In this document: positions 28,150 to 36,685 of the stretch, piece by piece | Position numbering within the stretch: position 1 is the stretch's first letter | Layout: each line of letters begins with the position of its first letter | Assembly: GCA_002401155.1 (NCBI GenBank) | Contig: NVSG01000002.1 | Location: 63,023-127,022, forward strand | DNA: 64,000 nucleotides | Direction of reading: 5' to 3' | Origin: Hyphomicrobiales bacterium | Lineage (GTDB): Bacteria; Pseudomonadota; Alphaproteobacteria; Rhizobiales; Rhizobiaceae | Made by a program: the position numbers and the translations under genes | The notes under the pieces: generated by a model | Databases searched by the model: none | Seen by the model: the letters and a program-made list of their open reading frames with translations, nothing else | Told to the model about the DNA's origin: nothing

Positions 28150-28983
28150 ATGTTCGACGAAAATCTGTCATCCACTATCGAGAAAATAGCATCTGAACTA
28201 AACATCGAACCCGCCGCGCTCAAAGCAGTGGTTCAGGTGGAGAGCGCAGGCCGCTTAAGCGTCAACATCGCCGGACGTGCAGAACCTTTGATCCGGTTCG
28301 AAGGGCATTATTTCTACAAACTGCTGCCCTTGGCCAAGCGCAATATTGCCGTGGCGCAGGGTTTAGCGAGCGCAAAAGCCGGTACGATAAAAAACCCGCT
28401 CACCCAAAAAGGCAGATGGAGGCTATTGCGACGCGCCATGGAAATAAACCGCGCGGCTGCATTGGAATCGGTATCTTGGGGGCTAGGGCAGGTGATGGGT
28501 TCCCATTGGCGCTGGCTCGGATATGCCAGCATTGACGCGTTGGTCGTCGAAGCGCGTGAAGGGACTGCCGGGCAAATTCGCCTGATGGCTCGCTACATCG
28601 AAAAAGCAAATCTTGCAGAAAAACTCCGCGCCCACGATTGGGCTGGTTTTGCCAGAGCCTATAGCGGCCCCGCTTATCGCAAATATAAATACCACACCAA
28701 ACTGAAAAATTCTTATGGCAACTTCAGCGCAAGTGGATCACACAAGCCTCTGAAAAATAAAATGTCGATGCTACAATATGGCAGCGCTGGCAAAGTGGTT
28801 TCAGAACTACAAAAGAACCTCACCAGTCTCGGTTATTTCCTGATCGCAGATGGAGATTTCGGCCCGGCAACAGAGCGGGCAGTGCGGCAATTTCAGGTGG
28901 AACATCATCTTGTCGTGGATGAAATTTTTGGCCCGAAAGGCATCAGAGCCATGATGCAATTATTGCCGTCTTGTCACAAATAA
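28150..28983 (+). CDS. Muramidase (N-acetylmuramidase domain) with peptidoglycan-binding domain
   Basis: A 277-residue cell-wall hydrolase of the phage-endolysin type. Residues about 15-190 form an N-acetylmuramidase domain (DUF3380-like), with the catalytic Glu expected in VQVESAG and the SWGLGQVMG segment. Residues about 208-270 form a PG_binding_1 repeat (YGSAGKVVSELQKNLTSLGY and DGDFGPATERAVRQFQ). There is no signal peptide, as in holin-dependent endolysins. No holin or other phage gene lies nearby, so it is either a domesticated phage gene or a host enzyme of uncertain export. eda starts 37 bases downstream and may be cotranscribed. Confidence 0.82.
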   Translation: MFDENLSSTIEKIASELNIEPAALKAVVQVESAGRLSVNIAGRAEPLIRFEGHYFYKLLPLAKRNIAVAQGLASAKAGTIKNPLTQKGRWRLLRRAMEINRAAALESVSWGLGQVMGSHWRWLGYASIDALVVEAREGTAGQIRLMARYIEKANLAEKLRAHDWAGFARAYSGPAYRKYKYHTKLKNSYGNFSASGSHKPLKNKMSMLQYGSAGKVVSELQKNLTSLGYFLIADGDFGPATERAVRQFQVEHHLVVDEIFGPKGIRAMMQLLPSCHK

Positions 28984-29020
28984 CCTTCTCTTTATCCTCC
29001 ATCTGCACTAAACAGGGCAC

Positions 29021-29656
29021 ATGGAAAACAAACAAAAAATCATTCACGATATCATGACGCTGGCTCCGGTTATTCCGGTGGTGGTTGTCGAGGAAGTTGC
29101 CAGCGCCGTTGCCTTGGCACGCGCATTGGTGGCAGGCGGATTGCCTGCAATCGAAGTAACCCTGCGCACTCCGATTGCCATGGAAGCGCTGAAGGCAATT
29201 GCCGATGAAGTGGAAGGTGCCTTTGCTGGTGCCGGTACGGTAGTAACCCCCGCCCAGATCAAGCAAGTCGAGGCAGCTGGTGCCAAATTCATGGTCAGCC
29301 CCGGCGCTGCCGCAAATCTGCTCGATGCCGCCGATGACAGCGCCTTGCCGCTTTTACCGGGAACAGCAACCGCCAGCGAAGTCATGACCCTTGGCGAACG
29401 AGGCTACAGCCATATGAAATTTTTCCCCGGTTCACTGGCCGGTGGCGCGCCTTATCTCAAAGCTCTTTCCGGTCCATTGCCTCAATATAGCTTCTGCCCG
29501 ACAGGCGGCGTAAGCCTTGCCAATGCCAGCGAATATCTTGCCTTGCAAAACGTATTATGCGTTGGCGGTTCGTGGGTTGCACCCAAAAATCTGGTTGAAG
29601 CCGGGGATTGGGACGCGATCACAAAGCTTGCCAGTGACGCAGCCGCGTTGAAGTAA
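29021..29656 (+). CDS. eda: 2-Dehydro-3-deoxy-phosphogluconate aldolase
   Basis: Splits KDPG to pyruvate and glyceraldehyde 3-phosphate in the Entner-Doudoroff pathway; many homologues also act on 4-hydroxy-2-oxoglutarate. It is a TIM-barrel class I aldolase of 211 residues, with the catalytic Glu in IEVTLRTP and the Schiff-base Lys in HMKFFPGS. FCPTGGVSLAN binds phosphate. edd is not adjacent. Its stop shares one base with the modA ATG, so carbon metabolism and molybdate uptake genes are joined in one transcript. Confidence 0.93.
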   Translation: MENKQKIIHDIMTLAPVIPVVVVEEVASAVALARALVAGGLPAIEVTLRTPIAMEALKAIADEVEGAFAGAGTVVTPAQIKQVEAAGAKFMVSPGAAANLLDAADDSALPLLPGTATASEVMTLGERGYSHMKFFPGSLAGGAPYLKALSGPLPQYSFCPTGGVSLANASEYLALQNVLCVGGSWVAPKNLVEAGDWDAITKLASDAAALK

Positions 29657-30402
29657 TGGGCATCCTCCGGCTTCTTTTTGTATTTGCAGTGCTGCTGACC
29701 AGCATTCAATTGGCAAAAGCTGACCAATTGGTTCTCTATGTTGCTGCAAGCATGAAAGAAGCCGTGGAGGAAATCTCCGCCACCTACGAAAAAAAATGCG
29801 ATTGCAAAATCGTCATCTCCGTAGGTGGAACCGGCACATTGGCTCGCCAGATCGAGCAGGGCGCACCCGCCGATATCTTCATTTCCGCCGATAAAAAATG
29901 GATGGAATATCTGTCTGAAAAACATGCGATCAATGAGGCTTCGATTGAGGTGATAGCGTCGAACCAATTGGTGATTGCGATGAAGGCAGATATCGCCATG
30001 GCTCAATCTCCATTAAACATTATGGATGAGGTCAGGTTTGCCATGGGCAATCCGCAATCCGTCCCGGCAGGCCGCTACGCCAAGGAGGCGCTGGAAAACC
30101 TCGGCAAATGGCAAGTGTTCCGGCCCCATGCGGTGCTGACGGAAAATGTGCGCGCAGCACTTGCCATGGTTGCGCGGGGAGATTTGGCGCTCGCGATTGT
30201 TTACAAGTCTGATTTGATGGTCGATCCGAGAGTGAAATCGGCCTACCGCTTTGCCCCGGAATCGCACTCAAAAATCCTGTATCTCGCCGCATTGACCAAC
30301 ACGGCAAAACCAACTGCCGAGGCATTCCTCAAATTTCTAAAATCACCACCGGCGCAAGCCATCTTGCAAAAGTTTGGTTTTAGCGCTGTAACTGATAAAT
30401 AG
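29656..30402 (+). CDS. modA: Molybdate ABC transporter, substrate-binding protein
   Basis: Periplasmic protein that captures molybdate, and perhaps tungstate, for the ModBC transporter. The 248-residue chain begins with a signal peptide (hydrophobic residues 3-18, cleavage after about AKA-DQ) and then the family start LVLYVAASMKEAVEEI. Other conserved parts are GGTGTLARQIEQGAPADIF and GRYAKEALENLG. The ATG overlaps the eda stop by one base. modB follows after 25 bases and modC overlaps modB. Confidence 0.95.
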   Translation: MGILRLLFVFAVLLTSIQLAKADQLVLYVAASMKEAVEEISATYEKKCDCKIVISVGGTGTLARQIEQGAPADIFISADKKWMEYLSEKHAINEASIEVIASNQLVIAMKADIAMAQSPLNIMDEVRFAMGNPQSVPAGRYAKEALENLGKWQVFRPHAVLTENVRAALAMVARGDLALAIVYKSDLMVDPRVKSAYRFAPESHSKILYLAALTNTAKPTAEAFLKFLKSPPAQAILQKFGFSAVTDK

Positions 30403-30427
30403 AAGTTTTGCCAATCGGAGCATAAGT

Positions 30428-31123
30428 TTGCTTTCGCCTGAATATCTCGAAATTGTATTGCTTTCCCTCAAGGTTGCTGGCCTTGCGGTGGTCATGGCAA
30501 TTGGCCCTGCCATTTTCATGGCCTATGCACTGGCCAATTGGAGCTTTCCGGGCAAAAGCATTCTCAACGCATTGGCACATATTCCATTGGTCATGCCGCC
30601 GGTGGTCACCGGCTATTTGCTCTTGATATTGATGGGCCCAAAAGGGCCGATAGGTATTTTTCTAGCCGATTGGTTTGGTATTTCCTTCGGCTTTCGCTGG
30701 ACGGGCGCCGCCCTTGCCGCCGCGATCATGGCGTTCCCGCTAATGATGCGGCCCATGCGATTAGCGTTTGAATCAATCGACAGCAATCTTCCCAACATCG
30801 CTGCCACCTTGGGTGCAGGGAAATGGGTGACGTTTTTCACCATCTCCCTGCCGCTGGCTCTACCCGGTATATTGGCTGGTCTCGTACTCGGATTTGCCAA
30901 AGCTCTCGGCGAATTCGGCGCAACAATTACCTTCGTTTCAAACATTCCCGGCGAAACCCAAACCATTTCGCTGGCCGTATATTCACTGCTGCAAAGTCCA
31001 AATGGCGACGCTCAAGCATTGATTTTGATCATCACTGCGATTGCAATTTCCTTCGCTGCTCTTTTGCTTTCCGACTGGTTTTCCGAAAAGCTGATGCGTA
31101 AGCGGGGAGGCGATGATGGCTGA
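30428..31123 (+). CDS. modB: Molybdate ABC transporter, permease
   Basis: Inner-membrane channel subunit of the ModABC importer, 231 residues with five to six hydrophobic helices. The cytoplasmic coupling loop is LGAGKWVTFFTISLPLALPG, followed by KALGEFGATITFVSNIPGET, both typical of ModB. The frame begins with TTG at 30428 (TTG CTT TCG), with AGCAT just upstream; no ATG precedes the first helix. The end overlaps the start of modC by 8 bases. Confidence 0.95.
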   Translation: MLSPEYLEIVLLSLKVAGLAVVMAIGPAIFMAYALANWSFPGKSILNALAHIPLVMPPVVTGYLLLILMGPKGPIGIFLADWFGISFGFRWTGAALAAAIMAFPLMMRPMRLAFESIDSNLPNIAATLGAGKWVTFFTISLPLALPGILAGLVLGFAKALGEFGATITFVSNIPGETQTISLAVYSLLQSPNGDAQALILIITAIAISFAALLLSDWFSEKLMRKRGGDDG

Positions 31124-32201
31124 AAATATTATTGTCGACATCAAAGGAAAAGTCGGAAAATTCCAACTCGATATCAATTTCCAAACCGCCTCCGGCGTCA
31201 CCGCATTATTCGGAGAATCCGGTTCTGGAAAGTCAACGACCTTGCAAATGATTGCGGGTCTACTTAAACCAGATTCTGGCATCATCAAGTTTGGTGGCAA
31301 GGTTCTCTTCAATGCGGAAACCGGGGCAAACCTGAAACCAGCCCAGCGCAAAATCGGCTATGTGTTTCAGGAACCGGGCCTGTTCCCCCATCTCAATGTT
31401 GAGCGCAATCTTACCTATTCCAAATGGGCAGTACGGCGAAAATCAAAATTTGAGTTCGATGCTATCGTAGAAATGCTAGCTATCGACAGTCTGCTGCAGC
31501 GTTTCCCCGAACGCCTTTCCGGCGGCGAAAAACAACGTGTCGCCATTGGCCGTGCTTTGCTCTCTTCACCCGAAATTTTGCTGCTGGACGAACCCTTCTC
31601 GGCGTTGGATGAAGCACGCAAGGCGGAGATATTTCCATTTCTGGAAACCGTGCGCGACGAGCTGTCGTTACCGATGATATACGTCAGCCATTCCACCCGC
31701 GAAGTTATTCGCCTCGCCGATCATGTGGTAGTGTTGAAAAACGGCCAAGTGGAAACCAGCGGCAGTGTCGAACAGGTTTTTGCCAGCGCAGATTTTGCAG
31801 ATATCGGCCTGCTCACTGGCACGGTTGATGCTTATGATGCGCAATATGGCCTCGACCTAATCGACGTGGAAGGCCAACGCATATATCTTGCGCGGGCCAA
31901 CGCGCCCGTGGGTAAAAAAATACGCATCAGCATTAATCCAAATGAGGTGATATTGGCGCGAAACGTGCCGGAAAAAATCAGCGCTCAGAATTGTCTAGCC
32001 GGAACAATTAAATCCATCAGCCCAATAGATGGCGGTACGTTTTTAGTAGTTCTGGCAATCGGCAAACAACAATTGAAAGCCACCATCACCGACAAGGCGC
32101 GGGTGCAAATGGAGTTGCAGGAAGGCACTGACTGTTTCGCAATTCTGAAAACAGTCGCGCTGAGCAAAAATGGATTTTTCGCATTAAAAACTAGCGAGTA
32201 G
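31116..32201 (+). CDS. modC: Molybdate ABC transporter, ATP-binding protein
   Basis: ATPase of the molybdate importer. Walker A is FGESGSGKSTTLQM, the signature motif LSGGEKQRVAIGRALL and Walker B LLLDEPFSALD. A C-terminal MOP domain (about residues 290-355, with CLAGTIKSISPIDGG) binds molybdate and can inhibit transport when the metal is plentiful. Two ATG codons stand in tandem at 31113 and 31116; the second is better spaced from GGGGAGG and gives 361 residues. The last 11 bases overlap the end of the convergent LysE gene. No ModE gene or ModE site is seen. Confidence 0.95.
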   Translation: MAENIIVDIKGKVGKFQLDINFQTASGVTALFGESGSGKSTTLQMIAGLLKPDSGIIKFGGKVLFNAETGANLKPAQRKIGYVFQEPGLFPHLNVERNLTYSKWAVRRKSKFEFDAIVEMLAIDSLLQRFPERLSGGEKQRVAIGRALLSSPEILLLDEPFSALDEARKAEIFPFLETVRDELSLPMIYVSHSTREVIRLADHVVVLKNGQVETSGSVEQVFASADFADIGLLTGTVDAYDAQYGLDLIDVEGQRIYLARANAPVGKKIRISINPNEVILARNVPEKISAQNCLAGTIKSISPIDGGTFLVVLAIGKQQLKATITDKARVQMELQEGTDCFAILKTVALSKNGFFALKTSE

Positions 32202-32811
32202 TTGCCATCAACACGCTGCCACCGATGAGAAACCCACCGCCGGTATAACCAATTCTTTTGCGTGTCTTTTCGCTTTGAAAAGCCGTTCTAGCCTTATTGG
32301 CCATCATCACATAAGCAGCCAGAATGAGGCCGACAACAACAGTTGAGGTGATCGCCAATATGGAAATTTGCAACACCATATTGCCATTTGGATTCACGAA
32401 CTGCGACAGGAATGCCATATAGAACATGACCCCTTTGGGGTTAAGCACAGCAGCAAGAAATCCAGCTCGAAGGCTGCCAAACATGAAGGCCGGGTGGTTT
32501 TCACTCGAGACAGTTTTTGCCTCCTGCCGAGCATCCAGAATTTGGCAGATACCGAGATAGGCCATATAAAAAACACCAGCCCACTTCACCAACTGGAACA
32601 GCGCGGCAGACGCCGCCAATATCGCGCCCACGCCCATTAGTGACAGAATGATCAACAAAATATCGCCGATCAATACGCCAACAATGCTTGAAAAAGCGGG
32701 CCCAAGCCCGCGTGACAGCGATTGCCCGATGAGCAACAACACGCAGGGGCCGGGGATTAGCGTAAGAACGGCACACGCCGCAGCGAATGCTACCCAGACT
32801 TCAAAAGACAT
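32191..32811 (-). CDS. LysE/RhtB family amino acid exporter
   Basis: Inner-membrane exporter of 206 residues with about six helices. It has the family's opening TLIPGPCVLLLIGQSLSRG and the second-helix FYMAYLGICQ, followed by NPKGVMFYMAFLSQFVNPNG, which is diagnostic for LysE/RhtB proteins. These export amino acids such as homoserine, threonine or leucine; the substrate here is open. The stop region overlaps the end of modC by 11 bases, and the NIPSNAP gene directly upstream on the same strand ends at its ATG, so the two are cotranscribed. Confidence 0.92.
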   Translation of the reverse strand: MSFEVWVAFAAACAVLTLIPGPCVLLLIGQSLSRGLGPAFSSIVGVLIGDILLIILSLMGVGAILAASAALFQLVKWAGVFYMAYLGICQILDARQEAKTVSSENHPAFMFGSLRAGFLAAVLNPKGVMFYMAFLSQFVNPNGNMVLQISILAITSTVVVGLILAAYVMMANKARTAFQSEKTRKRIGYTGGGFLIGGSVLMATTR

Positions 32812-33138
32812 TTACTTCACCGCTGAAAATGCAGTTGGTTGAAGGATCGAATTGGAAAAATAATCGACCAGAGAACCGTTTTCTTCGGTCTTGGCTTTCT
32901 TCTCGTGCCATTCCGGATCAGCCATAAAGGCAGTCCAAAGCTTCTCGCGTTCGGCCAGAGATTCCCATTCAAGCAGATAATAAAGATCGTGATTATTATC
33001 GCCAATGGCAACCGTCCAAAATCCGGCTTGCTTAATGCCAATACGGTCCCAAATTTTAAGCGTAACGGTATCGAAGCGGTTAAGCAGGTCAGGTAAACGA
33101 CCCGGTGATGCGCGATAGATACGAAGTTCGTGAATCAT
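32812..33138 (-). CDS. NIPSNAP family protein
   Basis: A 108-residue alpha/beta-barrel protein of the NIPSNAP family. The opening MIHELRIYRASPGRLPDLLNRF and the later YYLLEWESLAEREKLWTAFM are typical. The function of bacterial members is unknown; the fold is that of dimeric ferredoxin-like proteins that often bind small hydrophobic compounds. It lies between the aminotransferase (24 bases upstream) and the LysE exporter (no gap), all on the minus strand, suggesting a three-gene unit. Confidence 0.86.
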   Translation of the reverse strand: MIHELRIYRASPGRLPDLLNRFDTVTLKIWDRIGIKQAGFWTVAIGDNNHDLYYLLEWESLAEREKLWTAFMADPEWHEKKAKTEENGSLVDYFSNSILQPTAFSAVK

Positions 33139-33162
33139 ATAATTTTCTCCTCAGTGAATAAT

Positions 33163-34332
33163 TTATTTGGCCAGAAATTCAGCAATGCGCTCGATGGCCT
33201 TTTCGATGTTCTCCGCTGAATTAGCATAGGAAAGGCGGATATAGCCTTCGCCCAAAACGCCAAAATCAGGCCCGCCAATAGTAGCAACGCCTTTCTTCTC
33301 CAGCAATTGCGAAGCCAACTCCTTGGCCTTCCAGCCAGTGTCTTTAATGTTCGGAAAAGCGTAAAACGCACCCTTTGGCGTGCGGCAGGAAACGCCGTCA
33401 ATGGCATTCATTTTTTCCACCACCAGTTTGCGGCGGAAATCGAATGCTTCCATCATTTCTGCTACCGCATCCTGCGGCCCGTCAATCGCCGCGATACCAG
33501 CATATTGCGCCGGTGCATTGACGCAAGACCATGCATTCACCGCCAGTTTTCTTGCCTTGTCATAAAGCGCATCCGGCCAGATCGACCAGCCCATACGCCA
33601 GCCTGTCATCGCCCAGGTTTTCGACCAGCCATTGAGAATGATCAGGCGATCGCGCAATTGTTCGAACTCCAGCATGGAAACATGTTCCGCGCCGTCATAG
33701 GTCATCACCTCGTAAATTTCGTCCGACATGATCGCCACATCGGGCCATTTTTCAAGGCCTGCCACAAGCGTCTCGATTTCGGCCCGAGGGGTAACGCCGC
33801 CGGTTGGATTGGCCGGAGAATTCAAAATAATCAAACTGGTATTCTCGTTGATCAGCGATAGTGTTTCTTCGCCGGAAAACGCGAAATCATTTTCTTCGCG
33901 CATGGGGACGGGGATAGGTTTTGCGCCGGTATATTCAATCATCGAGCGGTAGATCGGAAATCCCGGATCAGGATAAAGGATTTCTTTGCCGGGTTCGCCA
34001 AACATCAAAATTGCGAGAAACATAGTGACCTTGCCGCCGGGAACGATCATCACATTTTCCGGTGAAACTTTGACCCCGGTGGTAGTCAACGTGCGCCGTG
34101 CCACCGCTTCGCGCAGGGGCAAAATACCATTGGCCGGGGTATAGCCATGATGACCATCTCTCAGCGCTTTGATCGCAGCTTCAACGATGTGTTCCGGCGT
34201 TTTAAAATCCGGTTGGCCAATGCCTAAATTGATAACATCCATGCCGCCATCGGCCAGCAGGTTCGCCCGCGCCAGCACGGCAAAAGCGTTTTCTTCGCCA
34301 ATACGATCAAAGTTTGAAACGGTGTGGAGCAT
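33163..34332 (-). CDS. Class I/II pyridoxal phosphate aminotransferase
   Basis: Fold-type I aminotransferase of 389 residues. It shows the PLP-contact segments NLGIGQPDF, NSPANPTGG and SDEIYE, the PLP lysine in NGWSKTWAMTGWRMGW and the substrate-binding Arg in GYIRLSYA near the C-terminus. The class is broad (aspartate, alanine, aromatic or branched amino acids), and the sequence does not decide. It lies 24 bases upstream of the NIPSNAP gene and next to an amino acid exporter, which fits a role in amino acid turnover. It is divergent from the nucleosidase gene. Confidence 0.9.
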   Translation of the reverse strand: MLHTVSNFDRIGEENAFAVLARANLLADGGMDVINLGIGQPDFKTPEHIVEAAIKALRDGHHGYTPANGILPLREAVARRTLTTTGVKVSPENVMIVPGGKVTMFLAILMFGEPGKEILYPDPGFPIYRSMIEYTGAKPIPVPMREENDFAFSGEETLSLINENTSLIILNSPANPTGGVTPRAEIETLVAGLEKWPDVAIMSDEIYEVMTYDGAEHVSMLEFEQLRDRLIILNGWSKTWAMTGWRMGWSIWPDALYDKARKLAVNAWSCVNAPAQYAGIAAIDGPQDAVAEMMEAFDFRRKLVVEKMNAIDGVSCRTPKGAFYAFPNIKDTGWKAKELASQLLEKKGVATIGGPDFGVLGEGYIRLSYANSAENIEKAIERIAEFLAK

Positions 34333-34418
34333 GTTTTTTACCCTGCTTGTTGATTTGCCAGACCATGTCTGATCTTTCTATAAAAGTTCTATAGCATCTT
34401 TTCTGGAGCAGCAAAGTT

Positions 34419-35057
34419 ATGGCGTTCGAAATCAAACAAATCGACAATAAAAAGATACTCTACGTCATGGCTGCCGATGCAGAGTATGGCACTCATCTGC
34501 AAAAGCGCTTTTCCCCGCTGATGACTGGCGTTGGTCCGGTGGAGGCGGCGATGGTGCTGAGCGACACGCTGTCACAACTGCGCAGCAAGAACGGTTCACC
34601 GAATTTGGTGGTGTCGCTGGGATCTGCCGGTTCGCGCACGCTGGAACAAGTGAAAATTTATCAGGCAAGTTCGCTTTCATATCGGGACATGGATGCGTCC
34701 CCTCTCGGCTTTGAAAAGGGCCGTACACCGTTCCTCGATCTACCCGCAGAAGTTAATCTTGCGCTGCAATTGCCGGGCGTGCCATCGGCCCGCTTATCCA
34801 CCGGTGCCAATATCATTTCCGGTGATGCCTATGAGCACATTGATGCAGATATGGTGGACATGGAAAGCTTCGCGATCTTACGAGCATGCCAGTTTTTCGA
34901 AGTGCCAATGATTGCCCTACGAGGAATTTCAGACGGCAAGGATGATCTCAATCATGTGGATGATTGGACGGAATATTTACACTTGATCGATGAAAAATTG
35001 GCAGCAGTGGTAGATAACCTGGAAGCATCTATACGAGAAAATCAGCTGGCTATTTAA
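34419..35057 (+). CDS. 5'-Methylthioadenosine/S-adenosylhomocysteine nucleosidase family protein
   Basis: Nucleoside phosphorylase fold protein of 212 residues that would cleave adenine from methylthioadenosine or S-adenosylhomocysteine. VVSLGSAGS matches the phosphate/ribose loop, VDMESFAIL carries the Met-Glu ribose contact and RGISDGKDDLNHVDDW holds the catalytic Asp. The N-terminal part is shorter than in E. coli Pfs. It is convergent with the LacI gene and overlaps its end by 8 bases. Function by family is likely; exact substrate preference is not shown. Confidence 0.88.
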   Translation: MAFEIKQIDNKKILYVMAADAEYGTHLQKRFSPLMTGVGPVEAAMVLSDTLSQLRSKNGSPNLVVSLGSAGSRTLEQVKIYQASSLSYRDMDASPLGFEKGRTPFLDLPAEVNLALQLPGVPSARLSTGANIISGDAYEHIDADMVDMESFAILRACQFFEVPMIALRGISDGKDDLNHVDDWTEYLHLIDEKLAAVVDNLEASIRENQLAI

Positions 35058-36063
35058 TCCGGCGAGTACTGTTTCGCTCTACGAATTCCGGTTCAAAATA
35101 AACATGATTTTGGCTGGGTCGGTTGCCCTGCAATATCTCTACCATAGCGCGCGCCGCAAGTTTGCCCACCTCTTGCTGACCATTCCAGACCGTGGTGAGA
35201 GCAGGTGAGAAAATCTCCGCTTCCGCGATATTATCGTAACCGGTAACCGACACATCAACGCCCGGTTCCTTGCCAATGGAACGAAGGCCGTTCATCACGC
35301 CGAAGGCCAAAAGGTCGTTGAAACAAACAATGCCCGTAGGGTTTTGACCGGATTCAAACAGAGCACGAACACAATCATAGCCATCTTGTCTGGTAGATTG
35401 CGAACCGGTTTGCAAATCAGGATTGGGTTCAATACCAGCTTCATGCAGCGCCGCCAGATATCCATCCCGGCGATCACGCCCGGTGGAGGTTTCCCGGCGT
35501 CCACCGACGAATGCGATTTCCCGATGCCCCAAATCAATCAAATGCTGGGTGGCAATCTGAATGCCCTTTTTATCATTGCCCCGAAATACCGGCACGCTTG
35601 CATTGGGAATATCACGCGCCACCAGAACAACCGGTAGGCCGTTATTCTCGATCTTCTCAATATCCTCAAGCGTGGTGCCAATCGCTGGCGAAACGATCAC
35701 CCCATCGGCACCGAATTGCAGCAGCGTGTCGATGAAATTGGTTTGGGTCTTCAGATTATCCCGGTGGTTGCAAAGCAGAAAAATGCGTCGGCTTGCTTCC
35801 AGCTCATCTTCGATAGCGATAAGGATTTCTGCAAAAAACGGGTTAACGATATCGTGCATCAAAACGCCGATAATGCCTGAACGTGATGTGCGTAGGCTGG
35901 CTGCTCGACGATCATAGATATAGCCAAGATCGGCGGCGCTTGCTTTTATTTTTTTTCGTGTGGTTTCCGCCACCAGTGAACTGTCACGAAGCGCAAGAGA
36001 AACTGTCGCCGTCGAAACACCCAAATGCTCGGCAATGGTCGAAAGGGTAACTTTTTCTTTCAA
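35050..36063 (-). CDS. LacI family regulator
   Basis: A 337-residue sugar-type repressor: helix-turn-helix at the N-terminus (TIAEHLGVSTATVSLALRDSS) and hinge, then a periplasmic-binding-like effector domain with FVGGRRETSTGRDRRDGYLA. The start codon is a TTG at 36061-36063, as no ATG precedes the domain. It lies 18 bases downstream of the MarR gene on the same strand and may be cotranscribed. No sugar gene is next to it. Divergently across the MarR gene is the purine-deaminase operon, so it could act there, but that is a guess. Confidence 0.9.
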   Translation of the reverse strand: MKEKVTLSTIAEHLGVSTATVSLALRDSSLVAETTRKKIKASAADLGYIYDRRAASLRTSRSGIIGVLMHDIVNPFFAEILIAIEDELEASRRIFLLCNHRDNLKTQTNFIDTLLQFGADGVIVSPAIGTTLEDIEKIENNGLPVVLVARDIPNASVPVFRGNDKKGIQIATQHLIDLGHREIAFVGGRRETSTGRDRRDGYLAALHEAGIEPNPDLQTGSQSTRQDGYDCVRALFESGQNPTGIVCFNDLLAFGVMNGLRSIGKEPGVDVSVTGYDNIAEAEIFSPALTTVWNGQQEVGKLAARAMVEILQGNRPSQNHVYFEPEFVERNSTRRIK

Positions 36064-36081
36064 TGGGTAAGGCCTTTAAAC

Positions 36082-36528
36082 TTATAAATTGGCATTGCCG
36101 GACTGATGGTTCTGGATATTTTCCGTTATTTTCTGGAAAGACTTAGCGAGCTTCTTTTTGCGCTTTTTTCCCACTTTGAACAAGGAGGTTCTTTCGGTTT
36201 TCCGCCATGCCTTGTCGATTTTCTTTATCGCCTTCTCGCCTTTTTCGGTTATGAATACATGGGATTGGCGATTGTCAGTCGAGGAGGTTTTGCGTTCAAT
36301 AAACCCTTGTGCAGCCATGCGTGTGACCATTTTTGTAACCGTTGGCGGGCGTACTTTAAGGTGCGATGCCAAAATTCCCATCGAGCGGCCATCCTCCTCA
36401 TCAAGGCAGCGTAGTAAAGTGTCCTGCCCAGCATAAAGTCCGTGCTTCAATAATAGCTCCGAACGCAATGTCCGGCACAGACGGGCGGTGTGTATCAGCG
36501 CCTCAATCAGTTCCTCGCCCTTCGACAT
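36082..36528 (-). CDS. MarR family regulator
   Basis: A 148-residue winged-helix regulator. The recognition part reads GRSMGILASHLKVRPPTVTKMVTRM and the wing TDNRQSHVFITEKG. The C-terminus is rich in Lys (KVGKKRKKKLAKSF). The ATG at 36526-36528 is used. It is divergent from the deaminase operon with about 157 bases between them, and the motif AGGGG-TG-CCCCT at 36545-36556, 17-28 bases upstream of its start, is a possible operator. It may repress that operon and itself; this is inferred from position. Confidence 0.87.
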   Translation of the reverse strand: MSKGEELIEALIHTARLCRTLRSELLLKHGLYAGQDTLLRCLDEEDGRSMGILASHLKVRPPTVTKMVTRMAAQGFIERKTSSTDNRQSHVFITEKGEKAIKKIDKAWRKTERTSLFKVGKKRKKKLAKSFQKITENIQNHQSGNANL

Positions 36529-36685
36529 GGTATGAATTCTCCCTAGGGGTGCCCCTTATTTTTCCTAAGTGAAACATAATTTTATCAACTGGCAAACAAA
36601 AAAGTGAATTGACCATCCCCTCAGAGCGCTTAAATCGCGGAACTTGCCGATTGACAAGCAGCATCCGGCACCTCTTATTGGGCAA

